A DNA stretch of 43,748 nt, taken from the NCBI GenBank assembly GCA_035286125.1, contig JAYKIS010000057.1, positions 1-43,748 of the forward strand, written 5' to 3'. This document shows positions 1 through 8,259 of this stretch, piece after piece; positions within the stretch are counted from its first letter, which is position 1, and every line of letters starts with the position of its first letter. Position numbers and translations under genes: made by a program. The DNA comes from VGJW01 sp035286125. Lineage in GTDB: Bacteria; Cyanobacteriota; Sericytochromatia; S15B-MN24; VGJW01. Under the pieces are notes generated by a model that saw only the letters and a list, made by a program, of their open reading frames with translations, had not been told where the DNA came from and ran no database searches.

Positions 1-1505
1 TCGCCGGCGAGCTCGGCCGCAAGGCCGCTGAGCTCCAGTGCCGAGGTAATCGCCATCGACGGCAGTTGTCCGCGGACAGCGGTCGCGACCTGCCCGAGGG
101 TCTCGAGAAAGGCCTGGACCTTCTTGCGTGCGGCTCCCTTGAGATCGTCGGGCAGTCCGTCCGCGAGGGCCGGCCAGAGCGCCATGCCGCGCCGGGCGGC
201 ATGTTCCTGCAGGCGGTTGATCGTTGCTGTCCCGAGGCCGCGGCGCGGCGCGGCCGAAGCCCGAACGAAGGCTGCGTCGTCGCGCGGGTTGACGGCGAGT
301 CGCAGCCACGCCAGCGCGTCCCGGACCTCCTTGCGGTCGAAGTAGCGGATGCCGCCCACGAGCCGGTAGGCCAGCGCCGCCCGGGTGAAGGCCTCTTCGA
401 GCGCCCGGGACATCGCATGCGTGCGGTACAGGACGCAGACGTCGTCCGGATCGAGATTCTCCTGCCGGATGCGGGTCACGATCCACTCGGCTTCGTCGGC
501 CTCGTCGCTGGCGCAATAGAGTTGCACCGAGGCCTGGCCCTCGCGCACCGGACGCAGGGTCTTCGGGTAGCGCTCGAGGTTGTGGGCGATCAGGCTGTTG
601 GCCAGTTCGAGGATCGCGCTGCGCGAGCGGTAGTTCTCCTCGAGCGTCACGCGGGTCGCATCGGGGTGGTCCTGCTCGAACTGCAGCAGGATGCGGAAGT
701 CGGCGGCGCGGAACGAGTAGATGCTCTGGTCGACGTCGCCGACGACCGTCAGGTTATGGTGGCCGCCCGAGAGCAGCCTGATGAGGCGATACTGGGCCTG
801 GTTCGTGTCCTGGTATTCGTCGACAAGGAGATGGCGGAACCGCTGTTGCCAATAGGCCAGCACGTCCGGGCGCTCCGTCAGCAGGCGAGCGGGCAAGAGC
901 AGCAGGTCATCGAAGTCGAGGGCGTTCTGGCGAGCCAGCGCCTCGTCGTAGGCTGACCAGGCCCGGGCGATGGCATCCTCGAGGCGGTGGCGCGCCGACG
1001 CGGCGAAAGATGCCGCGTCTCGCCCGGTAGCCTTCGCATTGGAGACAGCCGAAAGGGCCTGCCGGACCGTAAGCAGCTCCTGCGGGATTTCCAGGGCCTC
1101 GAGCACCTGCCGCATCACACGCTCCTGATCGCCCGTGTCGTAGATGCTGAAACCCGGGCCCCACGGCGCGGGCAGCTTGTCGGCCTCGGTCCGCAGAAGG
1201 CGCGCGCACAGGCCGTGGAAGGTGCCGACCCACATCGAAGGGAAAGCGCGGGCGGCCTCGTCGGCGGGCAGGTCGGGGCGCAGGCGCCTGCCGATGCGTT
1301 CACGAAGCTGACGGGCCGCCTTGTTGGTGAAGGTCACGGCCATGATCTGCCAGGGTTCGGCATGACCGGCGGCAAGCAGCCAGGCCACGCGCTCGGTCAG
1401 GACCCGGGTCTTGCCTGCACCGGCACCCGCAAGGACCAGCAAGGGGCCGCCGGGATGCGTCGCCGCGCGGAGCTGGGAGGGGTTGAGGCCTTCGATCGAC
1501 GACAC
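1..1505 (-). CDS. pcrA: PcrA/UvrD-type superfamily 1 DNA helicase (3' end cut by window)
   Basis: ATP-dependent 3'-5' DNA helicase of the UvrD/PcrA/Rep group, acting in repair and replication-fork maintenance. About 501 residues are visible; the family usually has 700-800, so the C-terminal part lies left of the window. Reading the minus strand from a GTG at 1505 gives the Q-motif region (GLNPSQLRAA), Walker A (AGAGAGKT), motif Ia (TFTNKAA), a GTFHGLCARLLR segment, Walker B (DEYQDTNQ) and motif III (VVGDVDQSIYSFR). The leftmost part resembles the 2B domain (GTATINRLQEHAARRG). The GTG is chosen because the only nearby ATG (1516) is out of frame and an in-frame stop lies at 1518-1520. A GGGGG run sits about 8 bases upstream. 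No stop occurs in this frame down to base 1. Which of UvrD, PcrA or Rep it is cannot be settled from this part. Confidence 0.93.
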   Translation of the reverse strand, partial: MSSIEGLNPSQLRAATHPGGPLLVLAGAGAGKTRVLTERVAWLLAAGHAEPWQIMAVTFTNKAARQLRERIGRRLRPDLPADEAARAFPSMWVGTFHGLCARLLRTEADKLPAPWGPGFSIYDTGDQERVMRQVLEALEIPQELLTVRQALSAVSNAKATGRDAASFAASARHRLEDAIARAWSAYDEALARQNALDFDDLLLLPARLLTERPDVLAYWQQRFRHLLVDEYQDTNQAQYRLIRLLSGGHHNLTVVGDVDQSIYSFRAADFRILLQFEQDHPDATRVTLEENYRSRSAILELANSLIAHNLERYPKTLRPVREGQASVQLYCASDEADEAEWIVTRIRQENLDPDDVCVLYRTHAMSRALEEAFTRAALAYRLVGGIRYFDRKEVRDALAWLRLAVNPRDDAAFVRASAAPRRGLGTATINRLQEHAARRGMALWPALADGLPDDLKGAARKKVQAFLETLGQVATAVRGQLPSMAITSALELSGLAAELAG

Positions 1506-1524
1506 GGGACCCCCATGCTAGCAT
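1496..1524 (+). promoter_or_regulatory. Probable promoter for the DprA-like gene (TCGACG - 17 - TAGCAT, extended -10)
   Basis: A -35-like TCGACG (1496-1501) and a TAGCAT -10 (1519-1524) are separated by 17 bases, and TGC just before the -10 makes an extended TGnTAnnAT box. The -10 lies inside a perfect 12-base palindrome, CATGCTAGCATG (1514-1525), so the same core could also serve the divergent helicase gene. The next plus-strand start codon is 45 bases downstream. Confidence 0.4.
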
Positions 1525-1569
1525 GCGTCACCAGAACGGCACGCCAACGTCAGCAGGTCCCGACCGCGC

Positions 1570-2076
1570 ATGGATACTTCGATCCAGGTTCCCGCCACCG
1601 TGGATGCCTTCATGGCAGAGCTCCAGACGATTCAGACGTCCGGCGCCAAGAAGATTGCCATCCTCGGCACCCGGCACATCTCGCTGACCCACCAGCAGCT
1701 CATCGAGATGCTGGCCTACGCCCTTGCCCTCACGGGCAACACCATCATCACGAGCGGCGCAGCCGGCACGAACTCGGCCGTCATCAAGGGCGTGCAGCGT
1801 GCCAATCCCGGCAACCTTCAGGTCATCCTGCCGCAGACCCTCTCCCAGCAGTCCTCGGAGAGCCAGGAATTGCTGCAGGCCCTGCCCGCAGTCCGCGAGC
1901 ATGCGGAGCGCAGGTTGCTGACGCTGGCCCAGGCCTCCCAGATGTGCAATCAAGAGATCATCGACTCCTGCCAGCAGCTCATCTGCTTCCTCTATCACAG
2001 CAGCACGACCCTGATGGACTCCGTGAAGTACGCTCAGGAGAAGCACAAGGTCGTCACCAGCTTCTACCTGGACTGA
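1570..2076 (+). CDS. DprA/SMF-like Rossmann protein of cyanobacterial type
   Basis: A 168-residue single-domain protein. Residues ~27-90 form a Rossmann-like nucleotide-binding fold with the features of DprA/SMF and LOG proteins: a strand followed by GTR (IAILGTRH), then ITSGAAGTNSAVIKG and VILPQTL. The tail carries a CNQEIIDSCQQLICF segment. I recognise this as close to short cyanobacterial proteins of 170-180 residues usually labelled DNA recombination-mediator protein A. Full DprA is much longer, and no DNA-binding winged helix is present, so a role in natural transformation should not be assumed. The start ATG is supported by the preceding divergent gene and a plausible promoter. The last 13 bases overlap the convergent LCP gene. 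Confidence 0.75.
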   Translation: MDTSIQVPATVDAFMAELQTIQTSGAKKIAILGTRHISLTHQQLIEMLAYALALTGNTIITSGAAGTNSAVIKGVQRANPGNLQVILPQTLSQQSSESQELLQALPAVREHAERRLLTLAQASQMCNQEIIDSCQQLICFLYHSSTTLMDSVKYAQEKHKVVTSFYLD

Positions 2077-2900
2077 TCCGTCTCGCGGTCGAGCAGGCGT
2101 CCGGGTCCCTCGGTCTCGCCCAGCCACACCCAGCGACCGCCCACGCGTCCGGCCCTGCCTGGCCATGTCCGCCATGTGACGCCTCTTCGACCCGCAGCGC
2201 ACCAGGCGCCCCACTCGTGGACAGGTTCGTCGCAGGTCCAGGTCCCGGCCAGTCGCCTGGCCCATGTCAGGAGCCCCGAGGGTCCGGGCACGCCGCGGAC
2301 CAGCTGGGGTGCCAATGCCGCCAGGCGACGCATGCGGTCGAGGTCCGAGCCTTGCCCTCGGTAGCGTAGCCATTGGACCGCCCGTCGTCCGTCCATGTGC
2401 TGCCGGCCGGCAGGCAGGTCGATCTCCCAGCCGGCCGTCCGGTCGGCATCATGGAGGGGGTGCGGCACGTTCGCCTCGATGCCGCCCATCAGGTCCACGG
2501 CCCGCTGCACACTCTCCATCGTCAACACGACGTGGCCGTCGATCCGGACGCCGATGGCCCGGCCGAGCGCCAGTCGTGCCGCCCGGGGCGGAAGGCGCCA
2601 CGTCGCACCGTTGGCCTTGGTGCCGAGCGGGGCCAGCCATGTGTCCCGGGGAATGGCCAACACCCGGATGCCGGACGGTCCGCGCCGCAGCAGAAGGAGG
2701 GTGTCCGCGTGCCCCTGCAGATCACGGGCGCCCGGCGGGCGCATGTCGTCGAGCACGGCGACGAGCAACGTGCGTTCGCGGGGCGCCACGGCCAGGCGGG
2801 GCGCAGGGGTTGCCGCCGGCAGCAGGCCCCAGATGCAACCCGAGCACCAAGCCGCCAAGCCCACGAGGACCGTGTCCGCCAGGGGCCGGGTCAGGCGCAT
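2064..2900 (-). CDS. LytR-CpsA-Psr (LCP) family cell-wall ligase
   Basis: 278 residues with an N-terminal hydrophobic segment (about residues 8-30), as expected for an LCP membrane anchor with an extracytoplasmic catalytic domain. LCP proteins transfer undecaprenyl-phosphate-linked glycopolymers onto peptidoglycan or proteins. Family motifs are clear: ADTLLLL, the polyprenyl-phosphate-binding IPRDTW with its Arg and Asp, IDGHVVL, VDLMGGIEANVPHPLHD, LPAGRQHMDGRRAVQWLRYRG and DLDRMRRLA. The ~70-residue tail after this is Trp- and Arg-rich and not recognised. A GAGG lies shortly before the ATG. The gene converges on and overlaps the DprA-like gene by 13 bases. A Cys within the hydrophobic segment (WCSGC) could also be read as a lipobox; a transmembrane anchor is more usual for the family. 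Confidence 0.85.
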   Translation of the reverse strand: MRLTRPLADTVLVGLAAWCSGCIWGLLPAATPAPRLAVAPRERTLLVAVLDDMRPPGARDLQGHADTLLLLRRGPSGIRVLAIPRDTWLAPLGTKANGATWRLPPRAARLALGRAIGVRIDGHVVLTMESVQRAVDLMGGIEANVPHPLHDADRTAGWEIDLPAGRQHMDGRRAVQWLRYRGQGSDLDRMRRLAALAPQLVRGVPGPSGLLTWARRLAGTWTCDEPVHEWGAWCAAGRRGVTWRTWPGRAGRVGGRWVWLGETEGPGRLLDRETDQSR

Positions 2901-2982
2901 GGCCTCAGGTTGCCCGGGATGCCCTCAGGGGCAAGGCCGGCCCGCCCGTTAGGCGGGTTGGCGGGGGGGGAACGATGCAGCC

Positions 2983-3969
2983 ATGCGACCTTCGGGCTGG
3001 TCTCCCCTGCGGTGGCGGGCACGGGGCTTCACGCTCGTCGAGAACCTCGTGGCCGCGGCCGTCATGGGCATCATCCTGAGTTCCATGGCCCAGTTGCTGA
3101 TGAGCTTCTCCAAGACGGGCACCAAGACCATGGAAGGCCCCTACGCGCAGAGCCTGGCCGACCGCGTGCTGGATACCATCCTTGCGGACCTGGCCACCGA
3201 GAATTCCCTGGCCTTCATGACCGAGGGACAGCGCTATGACCGCGCCTATCGCCTGCAGCAGCAGGGCGCCCAGGTCACCCAGTACTTCTTCGACCTGTTT
3301 CCGGACAACGGGCGTCCCATCGAGGCCCCGGCGAACCGGGCGCTTGCCGCCATCCCCACGAAGGTTGTCGGAGGCGCCCTTGTCCTGAATGTCGACAATC
3401 TCTATGGTGCGTGGTTCAACGAGACCCCTTTCGGTACGGTCTTCAAGTTCAACAATTCCGGCCGTGAGCTCTCCGCCATCGTGGACGATCAGGCAGAGTT
3501 CACGGGTTCGTTGGCGGACCCCAATGGCGTGCGCTACGTGGTCCGGCTGCAATGTTTCGGCCTCTCGGAAGCGGCCATGCGCCGTGTCGACAGTGGCGCG
3601 AACAGACTGGCCGGGATTTCCGAGTCGGCCAACGCCATCCATGTCGGTGCCGATGTCTCGGGCGTCCTGCCGTCTTCCGGTGTCTCTGCCGAGGCCTACG
3701 CGTTGCTGGCCGATTCCGCCATCGGTTCCCCGCGCACGGCCGGCCTCCTGGATACGGGGCGCCTTTTCGTCTATGACAGCCGGGCCGGCCGTCCTGCCAC
3801 CGGGGGGTTCCGCAGCGAGTTCACCGATTGCCTGACGCGCATCCTGGTGGCGCGGACCTATCCGGCCAAGAGCTATGTCGGGGACTGGGCCTTCGTTTCG
3901 GGTGGCAAGGTCGAGAAGGAGCTGGCCAGCGCCTCGGTCGTCATATCCGGACGGGTGCTGGGTCAGTGA
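2983..3969 (+). CDS. Prepilin-like protein (minor pilin / pseudopilin), first of three
   Basis: 328 residues beginning with a short basic leader ending in RARG, then FTLVENLVAAAVMGIIL. This is a canonical type III signal peptide: cleavage by prepilin peptidase after Gly, Phe as residue 1 of the mature protein, Glu at position 5, and a hydrophobic assembly helix. The remaining ~290 residues have no domain I can name. The size is large for a major pilin and fits a minor pilin of PilW/GspJ type. The stop codon overlaps the GTG start of the next gene (GTGA at 3966-3969), so the three prepilin genes are probably translationally coupled. No assembly ATPase, peptidase or secretin gene is in the window. 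Whether it serves a type IV pilus or a type II secretion system is open. Confidence 0.8.
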   Translation: MRPSGWSPLRWRARGFTLVENLVAAAVMGIILSSMAQLLMSFSKTGTKTMEGPYAQSLADRVLDTILADLATENSLAFMTEGQRYDRAYRLQQQGAQVTQYFFDLFPDNGRPIEAPANRALAAIPTKVVGGALVLNVDNLYGAWFNETPFGTVFKFNNSGRELSAIVDDQAEFTGSLADPNGVRYVVRLQCFGLSEAAMRRVDSGANRLAGISESANAIHVGADVSGVLPSSGVSAEAYALLADSAIGSPRTAGLLDTGRLFVYDSRAGRPATGGFRSEFTDCLTRILVARTYPAKSYVGDWAFVSGGKVEKELASASVVISGRVLGQ

Positions 3970-4940
3970 GCAGGCGCAGGGGCTTCACGCTGGTCGAACT
4001 GGTTTCGGGCATTGTCGTCTTTTCCATCGTCGTGGCGACCTCGTTCGAGCTGACGCGTCGCTGGGGTGCCTATGCGGCCAAGGTCAATTCCAAGTCCTCG
4101 GCCCTGGGCCAGTCCCGCTTTGCGACCATTCGCCTGGGCGAGGACATTCGCGTGGCTCGGTACCTCTACCATTCGACGAGGGTGGTCGTGGATGCCGGCG
4201 TCAAGGTCGGCGGGCAGTCGCTGGCCAATTGGTTGCCTTCGGGCGGGCAGATCACGATTCCGGCCGCGTGGGGCGACGAGTTGCGGTCGGGCACGCTCTC
4301 GAACGGGCTGCCGACGGATGTTCTTGTCATGATGCAAGGCACCATGGAAACCCCGATTTTCGTGGCGTACATGCGGACGAACGGGCCGGTCAATCCCCGG
4401 AACCCGACGGCGGCGGAGCGCGACGGGGTGGGCCTGTGGAACCGGATGGTCCGACTGTCGATGGCCTGCTCGGGCACCATCAACACCGCGACGGGCGAGC
4501 AGTTCCGGATGAATGTGAACTACCGGACGCTCGGTGGCCCCTTGCCGCAGCAGAACGTGCGCTTCGTTGCGGCAGCCACCACGCTGAACGGCGATCACTG
4601 GACGGGATCCGGGAATACGGCGGCGACCCTGACGTGCCAGCCTACCCAGGCCCTGGTGCTCGCGACGGTGGTGCCGGGCGAGTCGGCAGCGGATGTGCCC
4701 GTCTATGCCCCGGAGGGCGTGAAGACCCTTTTCCGCTTGCTGCTGGACCACCCGGCGGCCAACTCGAACATGCTCAGCCCCTACGAAGTGGCCTGGAACT
4801 TCATGGCCGGCGATCCCAATCGGCCCGCCCTTCCGGGTGGCAACCAGCGGGATGGCGACGGCGAGCCGCTTGATGGCGTGGTGGTCGAGGGGTACGCCTT
4901 TGCCCGCAACGTCCCACTGCCGCAGGGAGGTTCCTTGTGA
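3966..4940 (+). CDS. Prepilin-like protein (minor pilin / pseudopilin), second of three
   Basis: 324 residues from a GTG at 3966 that overlaps the upstream stop codon by GTGA. The protein starts with a very short basic leader, SRRRG, followed by FTLVELVSGIVVFSIVVATSF, so prepilin peptidase cleavage after Gly and Glu at mature position 5 are intact. The reading frame stays open further upstream to 3828, but the GTG places the leader at the expected length and gives tight coupling. The mature part lacks a domain I recognise. Position and size suggest a PilW/GspJ-like minor subunit that primes or caps the pilus. It ends in an overlap with the next gene at 4937-4940 (GTGATG). Confidence 0.8.
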   Translation: MSRRRGFTLVELVSGIVVFSIVVATSFELTRRWGAYAAKVNSKSSALGQSRFATIRLGEDIRVARYLYHSTRVVVDAGVKVGGQSLANWLPSGGQITIPAAWGDELRSGTLSNGLPTDVLVMMQGTMETPIFVAYMRTNGPVNPRNPTAAERDGVGLWNRMVRLSMACSGTINTATGEQFRMNVNYRTLGGPLPQQNVRFVAAATTLNGDHWTGSGNTAATLTCQPTQALVLATVVPGESAADVPVYAPEGVKTLFRLLLDHPAANSNMLSPYEVAWNFMAGDPNRPALPGGNQRDGDGEPLDGVVVEGYAFARNVPLPQGGSL

Positions 4941-6799
4941 TGCGTGTCCGTACCGCGCAGGCCCGGGGGTTTGCACTGGTCTTCGCCATCGTCATCTCGG
5001 TGGTGATGACCGGACTGGTGACGGCCGTGGTCTTGCGCGTGCTCACCGACCAGAAGGTAGGCCGCAACGTCGCGCGTCAATTGGCCACGCGCGAGGATGC
5101 CGATCTCGCGTTGCGCTTCGCCGAGACCGAGATCCTGACGGGCATGGACAAGATGCTGCTGGCGTTCTGGACCGTCAACGGCACCTTCAGCCCCACGGTG
5201 AAGGCCGGTCACTATTCGGCTGACACCACACGGACCTTTTCCGAACTCGACATCAACCCCGAATTCCCGGCCCAGACCGAGGCCGCGATGCTCCGCCACC
5301 GGCCGTTGCTGCAGCTGACCCTGCTGGGCAATCCCAGAAACTGGCCTGCCTTTTGCGACTGGCGGGCTTACAAGGGCACATGGAATGCCGCGGACCCGGA
5401 CTTCCCCGCGCTGACACGCTATTGGCGCCTGGTGCCCCGGGACGGCAACATCGATGACGACTGGTACACGGGAGCGGGTGTGGGTGCGCAGCCCTTCCCT
5501 GTGATCATCGCCCAGCGGAAGGACGCGAAGACCGGCGCGCTGTTCCCTTCAGAGGCGTACCTGACGACCGTCAGCATGGGAGGAGATCCGCGCGATGGCC
5601 AGAAGGCCGTCAAGCACAGCTTCTGGTACGAGCAACTGCTTCCGGTGACGGACGGGGCAGCGAAGACGGGCTTGCCCGCGACGCCGGCGCCGACCGTGCC
5701 GGGGCCCTCGCCCACCCCGATCGAGGCCAAGTACATCCCGCCCGAGTCGACCTACAGGCCCACGGGCGAGCAATGGCCCAATCGGGTTGCGGAGTACCCT
5801 GGGGACATGAACGTGCTCGACACCCCGTTCTACAAGAAGATCTACCAGATGCCCAGCGGCAGTCGGGTGGCGGTCTACTGTCGCCTGGACCTGCGGGAGT
5901 ACCTGGCGGGGAACGCCGCGACCCTGGATGTCGATCAGCGGCGCTCGGATCGCCTGCTGCGCTTCTATCTGGCGGCCGTGACCGAGGGGCGAGTCGACGG
6001 CAAGGGCGATACGAAGTCCTTCAAGCCTTCAGAGATCACGGGCAAGTACATCTACATCTCGAGCGGGGGCATGGAGCTCAAGGCGCTCAATGTTTCCCGT
6101 GAGTCGGTCGAGACGGAGCTGGGCGCCAATACGGTCCCGCCCGACTTCAACTGGTATCCGGGCGTGCTCGACAACGTCGGCCGGAACCTGGCCGCGGGCG
6201 CGACGATCTCGGGCCAGGTCTTCCGCGCGGACGGCAACCTGGGCTACCTGCTGGCGAGTCACGGCTCCTATCACTCGGGCTCGGTCCCGGTCACCCCTGC
6301 TCCCGGCGACATGCAGGAGTACTACTATCCCGATGGCACCGTGAACACCTTCCGAGCGCCGCCCATGCAAACGTTCTTCTACTTGTGGGAGGATGCCCGC
6401 CCCGACAAGACCAACACCACCACGGCCTACGTCGAGGCCAACACCAACTTCATCTGGTTGTCCTACGACCGCGCCAACCCGGCGGACCGCACCAAGTGGC
6501 GCTGGCGCCGCACGCCTTTCGTCAATCCCCTGCTCGAGCCACCGCTCGTGCGGAACCCGCCGCCCGGCCAGACACCCAGTCCCAGCGAGCGGCTCGTCGA
6601 CTCCCCCAACAGCATCGTTTCCTCGACCTCGGGTTTCATCGACCGCCACGGTTACTTCGAGGTCTGGCCCCGGGGCGATGCGGCCGACGGCGCCAATACC
6701 TGGACCGGCCCCAAGGAGGGGAACGAGTACTACTTGTCCTCGGACGACTCCTTCACCCGAACGGGCTCGCATCTCCAGGCAACGGGTTCATTCCGCTGA
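4937..6799 (+). CDS. Large PilX/GspK-like prepilin-type protein
   Basis: 620 residues (the start may be GTG 4937 or ATG 4940, both overlapping the previous stop). A short basic leader ends in ARG, followed by FALVFAIVISVVMTGLVTAVVL, so a prepilin-type N-terminal helix is present. Mature position 5 is Phe instead of Glu. Loss of Glu5 is a known feature of GspK/PilX-type tip pseudopilins, which do not need it to register with a preceding subunit. At about twice the length of a usual GspK, the extracellular part is unusually long and includes a Pro/Thr-rich linker near residues 240-260. It is the last gene of a three-gene overlapping set. The tip role is inferred from the missing Glu5 and gene order; I recognise no further domain. 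Confidence 0.7.
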   Translation: MMRVRTAQARGFALVFAIVISVVMTGLVTAVVLRVLTDQKVGRNVARQLATREDADLALRFAETEILTGMDKMLLAFWTVNGTFSPTVKAGHYSADTTRTFSELDINPEFPAQTEAAMLRHRPLLQLTLLGNPRNWPAFCDWRAYKGTWNAADPDFPALTRYWRLVPRDGNIDDDWYTGAGVGAQPFPVIIAQRKDAKTGALFPSEAYLTTVSMGGDPRDGQKAVKHSFWYEQLLPVTDGAAKTGLPATPAPTVPGPSPTPIEAKYIPPESTYRPTGEQWPNRVAEYPGDMNVLDTPFYKKIYQMPSGSRVAVYCRLDLREYLAGNAATLDVDQRRSDRLLRFYLAAVTEGRVDGKGDTKSFKPSEITGKYIYISSGGMELKALNVSRESVETELGANTVPPDFNWYPGVLDNVGRNLAAGATISGQVFRADGNLGYLLASHGSYHSGSVPVTPAPGDMQEYYYPDGTVNTFRAPPMQTFFYLWEDARPDKTNTTTAYVEANTNFIWLSYDRANPADRTKWRWRRTPFVNPLLEPPLVRNPPPGQTPSPSERLVDSPNSIVSSTSGFIDRHGYFEVWPRGDAADGANTWTGPKEGNEYYLSSDDSFTRTGSHLQATGSFR

Positions 6800-6808
6800 G
6801 TCTCTCCC

Positions 6809-7519
6809 ATGTTTCCCATCAAGGATGACCTGCCCTCGGAGCGCTTCGCGTTCGTCAACCTGGGCCTGATCCTGCTGACGGCCGGGGTGTTCCTCTGGCA
6901 GATTCAGCTTGGTGAGGCCCTGGAGGGCGAGATGATGCGGCACGGTGTCGTGCCTGCCGCGTTCTGGGGGGCGCTTGCGCGCGGCCGTGCCGATGGCCTC
7001 GGAGCCCTGGTGACAGCCATCTTCCTGCACGGTGGATGGCTGCACCTGCTGGGCAACATGTGGTTCCTGTTCGTCTTCGGGGACAACGTCGAGGGTCGCC
7101 TGGGGCACGTGCGTTATCTCTTCTTCTACCTGGCAGCCGGAGCCCTGGCCTTCGTGGCGCAGGCGCTCCTCGAGCCGGGTTCTCAGGTGCCCATCATCGG
7201 GGCCTCCGGCGCCATTGCCGGCGTGCTGGGCCTCTACATGGTGCTGTTTCCCGATGCACGGGTCCGGACCCTGCTGCTGCTGGGCATCTTCATTCTCTTC
7301 CCCAAGATCCGGGCGTGGTGGTTCCTGGGGTGGTGGTTCGTGGTGCAGGCCTTCTCGGCGACGGTCTCGCGGCTCGAGGTCGCGTCGGCCACGGGTGGCG
7401 GCGTCGCCTGGTGGGCGCATGTCGGCGGCTTCCTCGTCGGCCTGGCCGCTGTCCGCGTCTGGCCGGACATCCGCCGCCGCCCACGGATACAGCGCAAGCG
7501 CCAGGGATCTCGCAGCTAG
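6809..7519 (+). CDS. Rhomboid-family intramembrane serine protease
   Basis: 236 residues with six or so hydrophobic segments. The rhomboid hallmarks are visible: HGGWLHLLGNMWFL (residues ~74-87), GASGAIAG with nucleophile Ser133, and AWWAHVGGFLVG with His204 as the dyad partner. Rhomboids cut transmembrane helices inside the membrane. A hydrophilic Arg/Lys-rich tail follows the last helix. The gene starts 9 bases after the large PilX-like gene and may be in the same transcript, though rhomboids are not a standard part of pilus operons. Its stop overlaps that of the convergent lipoprotein gene at 7516-7519 (CTAG). Confidence 0.92.
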   Translation: MFPIKDDLPSERFAFVNLGLILLTAGVFLWQIQLGEALEGEMMRHGVVPAAFWGALARGRADGLGALVTAIFLHGGWLHLLGNMWFLFVFGDNVEGRLGHVRYLFFYLAAGALAFVAQALLEPGSQVPIIGASGAIAGVLGLYMVLFPDARVRTLLLLGIFILFPKIRAWWFLGWWFVVQAFSATVSRLEVASATGGGVAWWAHVGGFLVGLAAVRVWPDIRRRPRIQRKRQGSRS

Positions 7520-8259
7520 GGCTCGGGGGCCGGCTCCTCGGCGGGGGGTTCCGCCTGGGCTGGCGGCTTGAGATCCAGGTTTCGACGTCCGGATCGCCCC
7601 TCGCCATTCGGGCCCCCGTCGATGAAGACCTCCCAGGCGTAGAGGTCCGGCTGGGCTTCCTGTGCGAGGACGGCCGAAGGCGTTTCGGTCCACGGTCCCT
7701 GATAGAACGCTGGGGGGCGGCCCTCGCGATTGCCGTAGACAATCAGGCGGTAGCGACGGCCGTGCCGGTGGGTCGCCCAGTGGAATGGCAGGGGCAGTTC
7801 GGTGGCGACCGGGTAGGACTGGCCCGTATCCGGATAGACCAGACCGTTGTAGGTCACCTCGATGTCGGGCACCGTCGAGGTACCGCCCGTCCGGTGTGTC
7901 ACGTCGGCGCTGTTCCAGGCCGCGACTTCCCGAGAAGGCAGGGGGGCGCCATTGCCGTCGGGTACCTCCTGGGCGAGGTAGACCACGCGGTAGGTGCCCC
8001 CGGGCAGCGCGGGAAAGTGGTAGACGCCGGCCCCGTCGGCCTGGGCCGTCAGGGGATTGCCGTCCGCGCCTGTCGCGTCCACCCACGCTTCACCCTTGCG
8101 GGCCAGCAGGGAAACACGCTTGCCCGGGGCTGGCCGGTCCAGATAGGTCAGCTTGCCACCCAGCGCGCCTGCGGGCAAAGCCGGGCCCGAGCCTGCACAG
8201 CCAACCAGCAGGATTGCCGGCAGGGCGGCCCACCTTGCAGGACCCGGGCGGTGCCTCAG
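7516..8259 (-). CDS. Putative lipoprotein, CTG start overlapping the porin stop
   Basis: A protein of about 247 residues if read from CTG 8259. No ATG or GTG is available in frame; the first conventional start is TTG 8178, which would remove the signal peptide. Translation from CTG gives a lipoprotein signal: basic n-region RHRPGPAR, hydrophobic WAALPAILLV and lipobox LVGC. The CTG shares bases with the porin TGA (CTGA at 8256-8259), the same kind of coupling as ATGA overlaps elsewhere in the window. The early part of the mature protein (TAQADGAGVYHFPALPGGTY) looks like a carboxypeptidase-regulatory-like or Cna-B beta-sandwich fold, and the C-terminus is Pro/Glu-rich. The function is unknown. 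If the TTG start is used instead, the protein is cytoplasmic and 220 residues long. Confidence 0.65.
   Translation of the reverse strand: MRHRPGPARWAALPAILLVGCAGSGPALPAGALGGKLTYLDRPAPGKRVSLLARKGEAWVDATGADGNPLTAQADGAGVYHFPALPGGTYRVVYLAQEVPDGNGAPLPSREVAAWNSADVTHRTGGTSTVPDIEVTYNGLVYPDTGQSYPVATELPLPFHWATHRHGRRYRLIVYGNREGRPPAFYQGPWTETPSAVLAQEAQPDLYAWEVFIDGGPNGEGRSGRRNLDLKPPAQAEPPAEEPAPEP

Noticed and set aside
66..2369. Plus-strand open frames over the helicase and LCP genes
   Set aside because: The minus strand carries helicase motifs I-III and LCP motifs; the plus-strand translations have none.
2941..2957. Small hairpin CCCGCC/GGCGGG upstream of the first prepilin gene
   Set aside because: A stem of only 6 bases in GC-rich sequence between divergent genes; likely chance.
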